Shown here piece by piece: positions 11,580-24,965 of a stretch of 64,000 nucleotides of DNA (positions within the stretch are counted from its first letter, which is position 1; every line of letters starts with the position of its first letter). Under the pieces are notes generated by a model. It did no database searches. It was not told the origin of the DNA and saw only the letters and a program-made list of their open reading frames with translations. Made by a program: the position numbers and the translations under genes. Origin of the DNA: Marisa cornuarietis. Its lineage: Eukaryota; Mollusca; Gastropoda; Architaenioglossa; Ampullariidae. The stretch is taken from positions 999,501-1,063,500 of the forward strand of contig SMMW01000534.1 of NCBI GenBank assembly GCA_004794655.1. Reading direction: 5' to 3'.

Positions 11580-12430
11580 TTGTATCACATTTACTCTAAT
11601 AATACACAGTTATATCAAATGTACGCTGATAATACACAGCTGCATCACATGTACGCTGATAATACACAGCTGTATCATATGTACGCTGATAATACACAGC
11701 TGTATCACATTTACGCTGATAATACACAGCTGTATCAAATGTACGCTGATAACACACAGCTGTATCAAATGTACGCTGAGAATACACAGCTGCATCACAT
11801 GTACGCTGATAATACGCAGCTGTATCACACGTACGCTGATAACACACAGCTGTATCACATGTACGCTGATAACACACAGCTGTATCAAATATACGCTGAT
11901 AATACACAGCTGTATCACATGTGTGCTGATAATGCACAGCTGTATCACATGTACGCTGATAACACACAGCTGTATCACATGTACGCTGATAACACACAGC
12001 TGTATCACATATACGCTGATAATACACAGCTGCTGTATCACATGTACGCTGATAAAACACAGCTGTATCACATGAACTCTGATAACACACAGCTGTTTCA
12101 CATGTACGCTGATAATACACAGCTGCTGTATCACATGTACGCTGATAATACACAGCTGTATCAAATGTACACTAATAATACACAGCTGTATCACATGTAT
12201 GCTGATAATACGCAGCTGTATCACACGTACGCTGATAACACACAGCTGTATCACATGTACGCTGATAACACACAGCTGTATCACATATACGCTGATAATA
12301 CACAGCTGTTTCACATGTACGCTGATAATACACAGCTGCTGTATCACATGTACGCTGATAATACACAGCTGTATCACATGCATGCTGATAATACACAGCT
12401 GTATCACATGTACGCTGATAAAACACCTTG
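11580..12430 (+). repeat. 30-bp minisatellite, 28 units, RT-motif-like reading
   Basis: Twenty-eight 30-bp units contain ATGTACGCTGATAATACACA. In one plus frame each unit reads YHMYADNTQL or a close variant, and the frame stays open for 297 codons. Three units carry an extra in-frame CTG (Leu). The unit closely resembles the catalytic block of non-LTR reverse transcriptases (YADD followed by TQLY), with Asn in place of the second Asp. No other reverse-transcriptase sequence flanks the array. Other frames are also open, as expected when a stop-free unit of length divisible by three is repeated, so the open frame is not evidence of a protein. Confidence 0.9.
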
Positions 12431-13171
12431 TTACACCCCTTCTCCGCTAGGTGTCAGTCTCAGCTGGCATTGACTACAAGATGACCACAATGTGCTCCTG
12501 TTGTCTTCATGGTCTTACCTGAACACACCTGTCCGAGCTACTGATCGACGCCTTACCACCTGAGTTGGTCTCGTCGGTCTGTTTGTGTTGTCCTCCTCTC
12601 TGTGCCTCACACTAAACAGGAGAAATTCCACTCACACTTCTTTTCCTCCTCTGGCCGCCCTGCTCGGAGTTCTTTTCCCCTTTCCTTTCGAAGTGTGTCG
12701 CTTTTGGAAGTTTGCAAATCCTGTTAAGAGCCACCTCTTAGTCCTCGTTAAGAAAACTCTTTGATAATCAAGTGAGCTGCTCCACTCACTCCTCATTTCT
12801 TCATCTTCATCTTCATCATCTTCATGCACTTCGTTCATATTTTCCACGGTTTCATCTCTTGGCAGGGCTTGTGTTTCTTGTATGGTTTACTGTCAGTTCT
12901 TTTACAGTTTTACACATGTAACGGAATGTGTTCAACAGATATTATTATTATTATTGATAGGAGTTGCATGCTGGTAAAAGCTCACAGTTTGCAGGCACAA
13001 TGTTGAGGAATGTCCGAGCATGAGAGTGGATCACTCTAGATGAGACCCTAATTAATCAGGTGACTTAAAAGGAGATCAAAGGGAGATTATTGGTTTTCTT
13101 TGAAATATCCTGCCTTAGACAGGGTGAGCTTAGTTCATTAAACAAAAGGAATCTTTAGCCTTTAACCTATG

Positions 13172-13285
13172 TATTATATATATATATATATGTATCGTTA
13201 GTAGTGTGAAATGAAAAGCTTTCTTTGTTTCTTTCTTTCTTTGTTTTTCTTTCTTTCTTTGTTTTTCTTTCTTTCTTTCTTTCGT
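13172..13285. repeat. (TA)n and (CTTT)n microsatellites
   Basis: A short TA run (13175-13192) is followed by a CTTT-rich pyrimidine tract (13209-13285). Confidence 0.9.
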
Positions 13286-14063
13286 GATTCATTGGTTAAC
13301 AATAAGGGTTGGTTAATTAGCACAATTACTCCACTTTTAAAAGAAAAAAAAATACGGGGAAAAATCTTTTTGTGGGCAAGTTTTCGTTTTAATGGAGGAA
13401 GGAAGCTTCTTTTTCCAAACTAAAGTCAAGAATATAAACTGTAACGACTGTTCACCGGCACCCGTGGAGATGTCGTCGTGGAACCTGTTCTACTGCCTGT
13501 GTTGCTGCCTACAGATAATAGATCAACGAGGGTCAGGGGTTGTGGACTCACATCTCGCCTCCAGCAAGCTGTTTTTTCCCCTTGCATGTTGCCAACTGTA
13601 TTTCTTACCGACTCGGAGTAAATCACCAGTTGCCTCCCACCCAGTCCTCTAGAAACCTCCCCGTGTGCCTCAGCTTTTGTTGTCACTAAATACTTTGGAC
13701 TCATTTCTGTTCATTCGTAGAAAACGACATATACCAAAAAAACCTTGTTTGTAAATAACTTGTTATCGTGATAAATTTAAAATTCCGTGTGACATGCTCA
13801 AGTTTAATTCTGTTTATAATCGAGGGAAATAAAATCTCCAGGTGATGTGACGCCAGTAACCCGCCACAAACCTCGAGCATCGGGTGGAAAGCTTCTACAA
13901 ATGCTTCATGAAATTATAATTAAGATTTTAAATAACTTTGTAAAACATAGTAAAGGTACTCAAATACAAAACCGTTAAAATACAGATTGAGGAATGGTTC
14001 AGTGTAGGAAACCTAAACGGTTAATGTTGACGTGTAAGATCGGTTAGTGAGAGTTTTTAGAGC

Positions 14064-14067
<4 letters not shown>

Positions 14068-14127
<60 letters not shown>

Positions 14128-14140
14128 TGTGTGTATATAT
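14068..14140. repeat. Compound (GT)n/(GA)n microsatellite
   Basis: GT and GA blocks alternate twice, indicating a duplicated compound tract. Confidence 0.9.
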
Positions 14141-15349
14141 AGTGGGGGGGTGAGTGGTGTATTGTTACTTTACACCGAGTCAGCAACTACGGATATATCA
14201 CAAAAAGGTTAGAGCACAAGTCTATAACTAGTCGCCTGGATATTGTTGGGGAGGAGACTACTTCCTCTAGTTTTACCCAGATGTGGAATGAGTAGATGAC
14301 CCTTTAGAGAATTGGGAAAGAAATCGACAGATTGGAGGAGATGGTTACCGCCCTCACAGAAGATGGTCCCGAGAGAAGTGCGGCTGCGTAACCCCCCCCC
14401 TCCACCCCAACGACTAGTAATCAAGTGACCGCTTTAGCTGCATGGAAAAACTAAAGGACAGAGAAAACCCGCAGTTTACAGGTCATGGATAGAACACTTG
14501 CTAACCACTAAATAGTTACTTCTTATTCTTATTCTGTATACTGTAAATACATTCTTTTACTTGGCACTGAGGACGTTTCCAGGCACTCCAAGAGACTTTC
14601 ATTGCTCCCATTAAGAAATGTGGCTGGAGAAACAGAGAATGTTTAAACAAAAAGCTCAAGTAGCTACTGAAGCACTGCATGGTCCTGTTAGCTATCATCT
14701 GAGTGCTTCCGAAAGTCTTAGATGACGAGTTAAAGTGTCGGAGATACGAAGAAGAAAAACAGAAAACCTGCCGTCATTGGCATCTGAAACCACCGACTGT
14801 CTTCCTTGGATTGTGTACCCTACTACATGCCTGTACACACCCGTACATATTTATTCTCATCATGCTGTGCCTAATTATTTACACACTTCCACGTCCAGTT
14901 AAATACACGCCAATGTCTAATGTTTTACAGCTGCCATGAGGAAATGTTTACACGTCGCCATTTTGAATGTTTACACGTCGCCGTAAACCTGCATCGCACA
15001 CTCAGCGTCCACCAGTCAACAGGTTCATCATAGCCACTGTACAAAGATGTTGTCACCACATCTGTCTCTCCGTCTTCTCCATCTTATGCAACTAGTTACT
15101 ATTTCAGTCATCACCAACGTTTTTCTTTACCTGTTTTGACTGATGAATGTATCTTTTAAACCTTTCTTTTAAAGATTATTCATTTATTCCCCCCAACAAG
15201 CAGTCCCTGACTTGTTTCCTTCTTATTTCTACACAACTTTATTTATCCCAGACGGTAGCGAAGAAGCAGCTCACAACACTGACAGTCGCCACATTTTAAG
15301 TTAAATGCATGAAACTACTCAGCGCGGGAATCCCCTCCCTCCCCTTCAA

Positions 15350-15391
15350 AAAAATAAATAAATAAATAAAAAATAAATAAATAAATAAAAT
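15350..15391. repeat. (AAAT)n microsatellite
   Basis: About ten AAAT/AATA units in a row. Confidence 0.9.
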
Positions 15392-15955
15392 TATCGAAGG
15401 ATACAAAGTAAAATGAGAGAACTACATGGGCCATCCAACAACGAGTGACCATCTTGTTTTTCATTTTTTTAAACACCTTCATGTTTGAACAGATTTTAAA
15501 CGGTTACAGACAGAAAGCAAGAAGGAGAGAGCGAGAGAATAAAAGATTATACTTATTAATCTGCAATATCCTACCATTTCTAACCTCCAGTTGCAACATC
15601 TTGTGTCTGAGAATAAAGGACAAATTGTCAGCTTTACACTTGGCTTTATCTTCGAGGTGATACCTTTACCTGTTATAGAAACAAAGAACAAAAATAATAT
15701 TTTTCTTGAGTTTCGTTGTTCAACTTTCTTTTATTGGCGTCTTCATGAATATTGAAAACTGATGTGTAGATGACAACAGTAGATGTGATATTCCGCCATT
15801 TTAAACAGTTATTTCATGTTGTGTTTGTTGTTACTGCTGTTGTTGTTGTTGTTGTTATCTTACTCCTCGTGACTAACCTAACTTAGTGCATCCTGCCTTG
15901 CGTTCATCCAATCAGCGCCGAGAGAAGTGTCATCTTGGGTTGCCTTGTCTTGCAG

Positions 15956-16137
15956 GCTATGGGCTGACGTGTTCAGGGTACACGGGGTGGGCGACTACAT
16001 GCGTTGGGAGCGTGTGTCGGATGATGTAGTTCCGGTCAACATCACCTGCATTGAGGACACCCCCAACACCATCTTCCAGATCACAGCCTACAACAGACAG
16101 GTGGAGAAAATCTTTGACGTGAAGATCACTCAGCCAG
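15956..16137 (+). CDS. sif: still life/TIAM-like Rac GEF, exon 2 (first half of WH1/EVH1 domain)
   Basis: The exon completes Arg32 and encodes residues 33-92 plus the first base of Gly93. The acceptor is TTGTCTTGCAG|G and the donor CAG|GTAAGA, so it enters in phase 2 and leaves in phase 1. The sequence LWADVFRV opens a WH1/EVH1 fold, and blocks such as VPVNITCI and IFQITAYN correspond to its central beta strands. As recalled, Drosophila still life shows the same order of blocks. EVH1 domains bind proline-rich or related short peptides and could target the exchange factor to partners at the membrane or synapse. Vertebrate TIAM1/2 lack this domain. The same open frame runs upstream of the acceptor but loses conservation there, which supports the chosen start. 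Confidence 0.9.
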
Positions 16138-17377
16138 GTAAGAAACAGTCGACTTTCTCCATATTCTTTCTTTCTTGTCCTCTTGTTCTTCTCGTTTTTC
16201 TCTCTTTTAATTCACGTTGACCTAACTCCCCACTGCATACAAACATAAGTAAAAGCTTACCACATAATGAACACTTAAGTAATTGTTCATTGGGTTGATT
16301 ACGCGAGTACAGAAATGAAGCACTTAATGGTAAACCTTCGAGGCTCCAGATATATTTTGAGTTACCCGTATTTACAAAAGTCAAGTCACGGAAAGCATTA
16401 GCTTAGAAACAGAAGTTGTGACCCATTATATTTCCTGGGCTATTGCTAGAAGGTCCCTGGGTCCACACGTGGGTAGATGCATGGGTAGATGCATGTACCT
16501 TTGTCAGGGTGTGTTGGTGTGCGCGCACCAGTCTCATGACTTCCCACCCTGATGTCTGCCTGATGGTGAGCCGCTTCCTTCTCCACGCACAGTGCCACCC
16601 ACTAATCTGCTCATGCAACCAGGACAACCAGCACCTGACCCTCCCCCATGCACGCCGGGGGTTTACCCCGTTGACAAGCAGGTGATGTGCGGATGACAAC
16701 TTGTAGATGTCTGTTGATGGCAGCTTGCACCACTCGAGGCCGGTGCTGGAACTTTGGAGTTAGCGCCGTGTAATTCAAAACCGGCGTGAAACAGCTCAGT
16801 AAATAACCGGGGTTTTCAACCATTGCTTGCATGGAGATGCAGTTATTGAGCGATTGCTCCCTCACCCCCTCTCCTACCCCCACACACACCCACCCCGACG
16901 AGAGCGTCTGCGTAACTTGCAAAGAAAGAAGTGGAGAGGTGGAAGGCAAGTGTGGATTCGTTTCGTGTCTGCAATTTGTCGTCTGGGAGCGTGTGCGGGA
17001 CAGACTGATGACCCCATGCGGACCGGCTTACTGGACAATATTGACCACATAAACACTTGACCGTTTTGTTTGGCACCGCACTCCGGTGATGCCAAGCAGT
17101 CCCCACACAAGGCCAGCAACCAGTAATTGGTGCAGCTTCCCTTCAGACAAAGAGCCTGTGAAAAAAACATCCTGGCGATTGGCGTCCTCGGGGACTGACT
17201 GGCAGAGAGAAGAGTGTACTTACAATTAGACACCTGGACCTGCAGCCCTGTCGTCTGTCAACAGACATTCTTGTGGGGTATATATATATATATGAGGCAG
17301 GTATCCTGTTCGTTGGATGAAGCGTTGGACACAGGCTTTCATTTCATTTTCGTCAATTTCGACCATACTGCAGTATC

Positions 17378-17378
<1 letters not shown>

Positions 17379-17448
<70 letters not shown>

Positions 17449-17486
17449 GAGGAGGAGGAGGAGGAGGAGGAGGAGGAGGAGGAGGA
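17379..17486. repeat. (GAT)n joined to (GAG)n
   Basis: About 21 GAT triplets run directly into about 14 GAG triplets. The open frames across it (poly-Asp/poly-Gly, poly-Met/poly-Glu, poly-Ser/poly-Ile) are artefacts of the triplet repeat. Confidence 0.95.
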
Positions 17487-20400
17487 TGTCAAGAAGCAAA
17501 AAAAAAAAAAAGAAAAGAAAAAAAAACCGAAATGAAAAAAGAAGAAACAGATCAAAGAGCATTTAAACTGCAGCTTGTTTTCTTCAGCAAGTAGGCAGGC
17601 AATTTTCATGGCTAAATAAACTGTAAAAGGATAAACAGTGTACGTCAGGGACACAAATAACAGCGCGCGCGCCCCCGACGCCATCCCCATGGAAACCGTT
17701 GGTTACCCAGCGACACGGACGTCAGCGCCTTGTCTCTAATGATACCCTGACGCTACCGCGGAAGCCAGAAGCGGCTGAAGTCCGGTTACAAACGGAAGGC
17801 AATGAGGCAGGGAGGGCATAAAGATGTGAGGGTAAGGTGGGGTAGAATCTCCCAACCGAAATGTCGGTTACACAACAGTTACCAGCATCACGTGCCACAA
17901 ACGTTTGAATACAATTTTCTTATTGAAGGCAGATGGAGACAATCCAACAAAGGTTCACAAAACGAAAGGCAAAGAACAGGTTCACCCACATGCAGCAAAA
18001 ACTATGATATAATTACCCCCAGCTTGGATTACACACAAAAATTGGATGCAGTATGTGGGATACGTTGTAAAATGTAGGAGGAACCTTAGATAAACGGTTT
18101 GAAGGTCTTGACCACCATTTTCCTTTGATGGTCAAGCCGCGCGGAACTTGGTCAAAATGGGTGTTTGGGGGGTTTTAGCACCGCTGCACGTGCTGTAGAA
18201 GTACCCTTCTTCTATGGAAATAGAATCAGGCATGTCTGTAAAAGGAGTTGATTATAAAGTGACTTTGCAGAGGAAAGAAACTTTTGATGTTCACGAGAGT
18301 AAAAACAGGACGAAAGCCAAAGTTTGTACTCAGTCAAAATCCCGACTGGAACTACTAAACCCTCGCATTTTGCAAGTTAAAATCTTCAGTCGACAAAAAT
18401 GATGGTGTCAAATAATTTATGCAGTTATATGAGAGTGTGGAAAGTTGTCATTATCATGATCAGTTGTGGAGGGCAGGCGAAGAGAAGCGGCGTCCAACAC
18501 CACAGCCACACAGATACTCATTCGGTACCCGCCTGGTGCAGGACTTTTTCTCAGTATGATTAGGATTTTTTGTACGTAAACTTAATAAATAAAATACTTC
18601 ACATGTTTGAATCAGAAACAAGTACTTACATGTGCTTACATAAAAACTTCATGTTTCCATCGACTTAATTGTCCTTCTTAGATATAAAGAAATAGCAGAT
18701 AAATAAGGTTGTATCACTTTCAGATAATCCAAGTCCTGTTCACGTGATAACAACTGCACAAATACTGACTTGAATCTTAAAACAACAAAGAATAACTCTT
18801 GGCATATGAACAAAAGATGACCACGTATCCATTATCACGGAATTTAAAGTTCTGTACGGTTTTTGTGTTCTCGCATTTGGAAGTCATAGACACAGAATTG
18901 ATTACTAAGTAAATGTGGACGAGATCTTTGACTTCCCCCGAATACATGCAAGTCCTAGAGGCACTGAAAAACTTCTGTTTAAAAGAAAAACCTGTTTCAC
19001 TAGGCATGTAAAAACGCACAATTACAAACACTTAGCATGTCCCCCTGCTCCCCCTGTTTGACTCTCGTCTCACCCTATTGACGTTCAGATGCAGTCATCG
19101 TACATCTCAGTCGAATCCAACTACCACCCCTTTAAACCCAAGCAAAGTAGCACAACACATGTACCCATAAAACATCCCTGTTACACTTCACCTAATGTCA
19201 ATATAATGCTAAACATCCGCTTCATTCCTCTAATTCCAGTAATGACTGTTCTCAGAACATTGTCACAATGAAAGCAGTAGTCGTATGAATATTCTATTTT
19301 TAATTCTGCGCAGCTTTCAATGTATTCTTTCCCTTTTTTGAGTTGCTTAAGCTTATTATTAGAAATATCCTGGTGTTTAGCAATATCCTGGTTTTTTTGA
19401 GTCGCTAAACATTATAATCAACAACAACATCCTGGTGTTTTTTTCCAGGAAGTATTCTTTCTATTGTTTTGTTCGTTTTTCTTTAAGGAGGACTGACAAA
19501 CAACTCCTCATCCGAAATCGTTTTTTACTCGATCTTAACGGGAAAATGCACATACTGGTCATCGTCATGATAAACCTAGAGCATTTTGCTAAAATGAATG
19601 TCACGTGATCGTCACTAGAGGCGAGATCTGTGAGCTCAAACCACGTGAAATCGAAACAATTCCTCTCATGGAGAGACCACCAGACCAGGACGAGATTCGC
19701 GCGAGACTTTCTTACCGCGTGACGTGAGCATCAAGTGTACCTTGTAACGATCTATTTATAAACAAAAATAGAAAACATAATTCTCCTCTATGTGTTTTTT
19801 CTTAGAAGCGGCAATGAGAACTATTCGGAGCAAATTATCGTAATATGGAATGGCGATGTTTCTCTCCCGACTCTCGCCGCTTCAACCTCTTCGCTTACAT
19901 TAATCTTGCCAATTCTCATTTAACATTCAAACAGCTCAAAATTAAAAAGTGGGTCTACTATATCGTGAACTCATTCTGACTAGCTAACCTGATATCTGAT
20001 GGGTTCGTTATCAAGCACTGCGCATGCCCAGGAGTTCTCCCAGACGCCAGATGAGAGTTTTTGCCCAAGTAACCTTCGCTTCTCAGAGAGCCCAGCTTCT
20101 TAGTGGCCTGAATATTTTGTTTTTTTAACAGTCATTACAAAAAAACCGTACTTTTGAAAACACTACAGCATTACGGTGTTTGATCTTCATTGTTAGCCAT
20201 CTTGGTGGCCCTTTAACTACAAGAACGCAGATCTTTGTCACGTGCACCAAAGACACCGGTGTAGCTTTACAAACCCTCGCGTGTCCCATTATCTTTTATG
20301 AAAAAGCTTTTAAGAAGCTTTTTGTTTCGTCAAGTTTATTTTGAATAATAAGGGATGTGTGTGCTTGCTTGAGGCGTGTAAGTGTAGGCGGACTAATAGA

Positions 20401-21166
20401 AAGCCGCGTAAAGCGGCTAAGGTCTTCTTTCTGTGACGTCACTGATGGTAAACGAGGGTCTAATCTTTTGTGGGAAAAAAACCTGAAGGTAATGGCCATA
20501 GGAAGTTTATAAGATATTTGAAACTTCAAGGAGTGATCATGGCGCCCCGATTAGCACATTTGGCATGAGCAAATGTTAGAAAGAAGTGCGCGGTAGATGT
20601 TTTGATGCGCAATAACAAGCACGAACTGCCCCAATATTACAAAATGGCTTTTGAAGACCAGGTGATCAATACTCACACCCACGTCTGTGTGGTCACCGAT
20701 TTATTTTCGCGAAAACAGTGTGGGGTAGTCCTTTCTCTCAATCTTTCTCTATCTTTCTCTCCTACTGCCTTCCTGTCTGCAGTGATTACATTTGGATCAG
20801 GGACCGCTTTAGCGTGTGTTAAATGTTTTCTTGTCCGAGTCATAATGTTCCTATTTATTTACAATTAAGTATCGAGAAAGAGTATTTTGGTTTGGTAGAT
20901 GATCGGTGACTTCCGAAAACACTTATTTCAGAAAAGGTATATAACTTAGTAAAGCTTTTGCCTTTCTTTGCTGGTCTCCTCTACCAACGACGAGAGTCTT
21001 AGGAAGTTTCATGTATTTGTGTATCACATGTATTTCAGTAGAGAAATCGGCATATCATGTCTCTTATCTCGTTTGGTATCTCTCATGTCGTGTTGTACCT
21101 TGTGATAACTTTCATATCATAAAAGATCATAACGTGACAAACAGAATACGTTTGCAATGTATGCTG

Positions 21167-21188
21167 CTATATATATATATATATATTT
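21167..21188. repeat. (TA)n microsatellite
   Basis: About ten TA units. Confidence 0.85.
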
Positions 21189-22399
21189 GTACACTTTAAA
21201 GGGAGCTTGAGCGTTTTGGAAAAAATATGATTTTGTATTCTATTTCTTTCTCTTCTCTCTAAATAAAAATTGTTTTCTTCTTTTGTGGATCGGTTTCATT
21301 TTTTTTCTACGAGTGTTCCATCTAGAATCATTTTTATGTTCTTTTTATTTATTTAGACCGCCGGTAAGACTTACCAACCAAACCACTCCCACCCACACAT
21401 CAACCCACCCATCTCCCCTACTACATACACATGTATCCACTCACCGCCGCAGATGAAACCTCTTTGTCTCCTTAATCACAGGCGAGCATCCACTGCCAGA
21501 GCTTCTTCAGTGATCTCCCTTCCTCTTCTTCTTTCCCCTTTTCACTTTTACCTCCCCTTCGCACTGCGGTCTCGCTATATTACGTAATATCAAATATGTG
21601 ATATATTAATTAATAAACATTCTTCTCCACACCGCATCTTTACTGATCTCAATACCTAACCTTATTGTCTCAGTACCTTCATTTAAAATATTCACACATC
21701 CTACAGGCTGGGTGTGTTCCTTGTTACCTGATGACGCAGCCGACTGTCAATCAATTTATCAAAGCGAGGTCGAGAGTCTCACCTGCAGATAACATCACAC
21801 ACCTGCACCTTCTTGGTGCCGGTAGTGACGTAAGGTACATGGGAGACAATCTACAATTGCATTTCCGCCCACGTGTTTACTGTCAATCAGTGTAACGCCG
21901 AGCACCACCCGGTATACGAGAACCCAGGCTCGCTTCGGCGCCCAGTATCAGCTCCATCTCCAGGAAGGCCTGGCTCTCCATCCTGCAGGATGCAGCTTAA
22001 GGGATCTTAACGGAGGGCAATAAATCGTCGCCTAGTTGGCGGCACAGCTTATAAACCTCCCAGCCACCTGCAGAAGCGGAGTGATGGAGCAAAGTAATGA
22101 AAGGTAGAAGATCAACAGCCTCGATCTGATGCTCTTCTGTCAGGAACAGCCAGCACTCGTGGAAGCACTAGTGTGCCAGGAAACTTTAAGAGGAAGACAA
22201 AATATTAGAAAAGCCTGCCATGTAGGAAATTCCAGGGACATCTGCGAGACCATCTGGTGATCCCTCCTTGCTTTGGTACTGGACTTCTAAGTACTAATTC
22301 CTTCAAAAATGGCATCGTGAGCTATTAATTGGAGCAGGCATTGTTACGAATGAAATGTTTTAGTGGGTCCAGGTCGATCCTAGCGAGCGCGTGAGCGAG

Positions 22400-22452
22400 T
22401 GTGAATGACGTGAGCATCGGTGAATGACGCAAGTCTGGATGAATGACGCAAG
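22400..22452. repeat. Short repeat of TGAATGACG
   Basis: The word TGAATGACG occurs three times at spacings of about 20 bp, each followed by TGAGC or CAAG. It looks like a small degenerate tandem repeat. Confidence 0.6.
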
Positions 22453-23339
22453 CGGTGATGTCAAAAATGTTCGAGCAAGAGAGCGCATGGGTAACGTTTA
22501 GTGTGATCGTTGAAAGAGAGAGAAGAAGGAGTAGGTTTCTCAAAACTGTTTTTGCAATCCATGCTGGAAGATGACAGAACAATCTTACTTGCAGATGGCT
22601 TAGCGATTTCTCCATGAAGCTTGGATTATCTTACAAGAGGATTGGTATTACAATGTCTACTGAAGCTAGCATTACAAAAGCTAGTTTGATAGAGAGAAGT
22701 AGACACAGGTGTGATAAATAGTAGGATAGAGTAAGGAAGGGCGGGCGAGTGTGTATGGATATCTGGGCCAACTGACCAACATTTTCTTAGTTTTAAACAC
22801 TTTAATACTTTTAGGCATTAAATGTCTTTAGATAAATTATTTAGAAAAATTGAGTGCACAATACAATTTAAGGACTTTTTTTTAAAGCTATAATTGTTTT
22901 AAATAAGATAAAACTGTTAAAGCCGGACTATCGTTTCCGTCGGCGTAATGATTCGTTTGCGCTTGCGCAACCATTTAAATGGCATAGGAGAGATTTTTCA
23001 CAGAAAAAGTTTTCAGATTTGCTTCTTTAGAACATTTTTAAGTTTTTAGAAACATATTCTGCAACTGACCTCTGATCTCTGAGTTCCGACGCCTGAATTG
23101 CGCACACAAAACGTGACTTGATCACAAGAAGTAGTTCCAGGTGAACAGGCTGCTTTAATCTCTTTGCTGGTGACCCCCGTAGTGTCACCGGATCGCTCAG
23201 AGAGAGGGAGAGAGAGAGGGAGGGACGTAGGACAAGAAACAATGTATAATTACTAACATTATTGTAGTTGTTGTCGCTGCACCTGCTGCTGTTGTTCTTG
23301 TCTTTATGGCAACTTTTGTGTGCACGTAGTCTTGTCCAC

Positions 23340-23480
23340 CGACCCACTCACATACATACATGTCAACAGACATATATACACACAGACATAACATACATGC
23401 AGACATACATACCTACAGACATCGCATATAAAGATGCATGCATACATACATCTATGTCTGTACATAGACATACATATCAT
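23340..23480. repeat. ACAT-rich imperfect repeat
   Basis: Imperfect CATACATA and CAGACATA words dominate this stretch. It is low complexity, with no coding signal. Confidence 0.75.
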
Positions 23481-23689
23481 ATGGAGACTATGAGAGACAT
23501 GTACAAACTGTAAATAGTATGTTGACTATGAGAAATGTGTGCAGACTGTATCTGATGGTAAACCTGGTGCTGTTGCTGTTGCGATCTTGTGTAGCCGTGA
23601 CTGTTTTTTTGCTGTGATTGTTGTTGGTGCGGCTGTTGCTGCTGTGGCTGTTACTGTCGGTGTGACTATAGCTGCTGTAGTTGCGATCC

Positions 23690-24965
23690 TGATGCAAATG
23701 TCTGCACCGTGAAGCTGCCATCTTTGACTCCCCAATACTTAAAACTGTTCCCCTCCTCGAGCTGTACTCCCTTCATGTAGATCTCTGCTTTGCCCACGCC
23801 GTTGGTGTTCACCTGGACTTGACTCTTGTCAGTCCTGGTCTCCACTCCAGAGCCATTAGCCTTACCTGACAGTCTGGAGGCGAGGTATTGCAGTTGGTTG
23901 TTGGTGGCTACCGTAAGATTTTCGTTTTCTGCAAAACGTAGGTTGACAGGTGTTCGCCTCCCGCCGATGGAAAGGGAGGTGTGATTGTCGTGCAGGATTT
24001 GTGTATGATGTTTTCCAAAAAGATCTTCTAAAGGACAGGCGATAGAGGGCACCCTTGATGGACGCCCACTATTGTGTGAAAGTTTCTATTTGGTTTTCCA
24101 GTAGTAGTTCGGACATTAAACGCTTATACAACTCTTCGATGACTCGCGCGAGAGACTCCTCCATGCTGAATGTTCGCTTCACCTGCCACAGCCCACCCAC
24201 CCACCCCCACCACCACTGCCAAGCTTTGTTAAATGCTTTTATGAAGTCGACAAAGCTTTGCAATCCCGCTTGGGTTGTAGATGTTTATCTCTCAGGATAT
24301 AACAGTTGAAGATCTGTTCACCTGGGCTCCTGCCTGGCCCGAAGCCAGCATGTTCTTTCCCGAGCATTTCTCAAGTAGTGATATTGAAAGATTGTGGATT
24401 ACTCAAGGATGACTTTGTTTGGCTGACTAATGAGCTTCGTCCTAAAGTTCGGACACTATTATAGCTGCTGCTTCCTTTGTTTGAAAAGACTATGACTAAT
24501 GATTATATGACTAATGATGTTTTCTCCAGGTGACTTACCTCCATTCAGACTATGTACCCCTCTCTCGACCTCTTGCCGTATGATTGGCAGGTCTGCAGGC
24601 TCACCCATGAATCTGTTTCTTTGGAGGACATCGGCGTCTGTCTTCAGTTAAAGGTTGTGGAGGTCGTTGCAATATTCAGACCATCGGTCAAGTACAGTGG
24701 TACTTTTCGTGAGAAGAATGTAATCGCTGTCATCGATGACTGATGTGTTGATCTGTGTTGATAAGGGTCTTTACCAGCTGACAGGCGATTCTTCTATCAT
24801 TTTGTGTATTCTTTCCTCTATGGTATGGCACTGGTCCTCAATTCCGTCAGCACAGTCCTCTGTCATTTTTTTGCGGGCAGGCAAAGTCTCGTGCAAACCT
24901 CGTGCAAACCTCGTGCTAACCTCTCGGAAATGCGAGATGCCAGGCATGTCTTGTCCCTGAACGGC
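23690..24965 (-). pseudogene. Degenerate non-LTR retrotransposon reverse transcriptase (LINE relic)
   Basis: The minus strand, read across several frames, carries the ordered blocks of a non-LTR endonuclease/reverse-transcriptase polyprotein of the kind common in molluscs. Near 24.7 kb is a segment with VLDRWSEYCNDLHNL. Near 24.2 kb is SFVDFIKAFNKAW (catalytic motif A region), then LLENQIETF. Near 23.95 kb is SIGGRRTPVNLRFAEN, where the family has the catalytic FADD. Then comes VNTNGVGKAEIYM with SFKYWG. The second catalytic Asp is lost and several frames are needed, so the copy is dead. The endonuclease part and 3' end were not found. It lies antisense to the host gene. Confidence 0.8.

Larger units (their letters stand above)
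4678..15955 (+). other. Intron 1 of the sif-like gene (11.3 kb)
   Basis: The intron is bounded by GTAATG and TTGTCTTGCAG. It contains no recognisable exon. Its main contents are dinucleotide microsatellites, a 30-bp G-rich array near 6.5 kb, a 22-bp array near 8.8 kb and a 30-bp array near 12 kb. The intervals 9.1-11.3 kb and 12.5-15.9 kb are mostly unremarkable AT-rich sequence. Confidence 0.8.

Noticed and set aside
11596..12407. Long minus-strand frames over the 30-bp array
   Set aside because: They are consequences of a 30-bp unit lacking stops in several frames.
17214..17594. Poly-Asp/poly-Gly protein
   Set aside because: Encoded by (GAT)n(GAG)n triplets with no conserved flanks.
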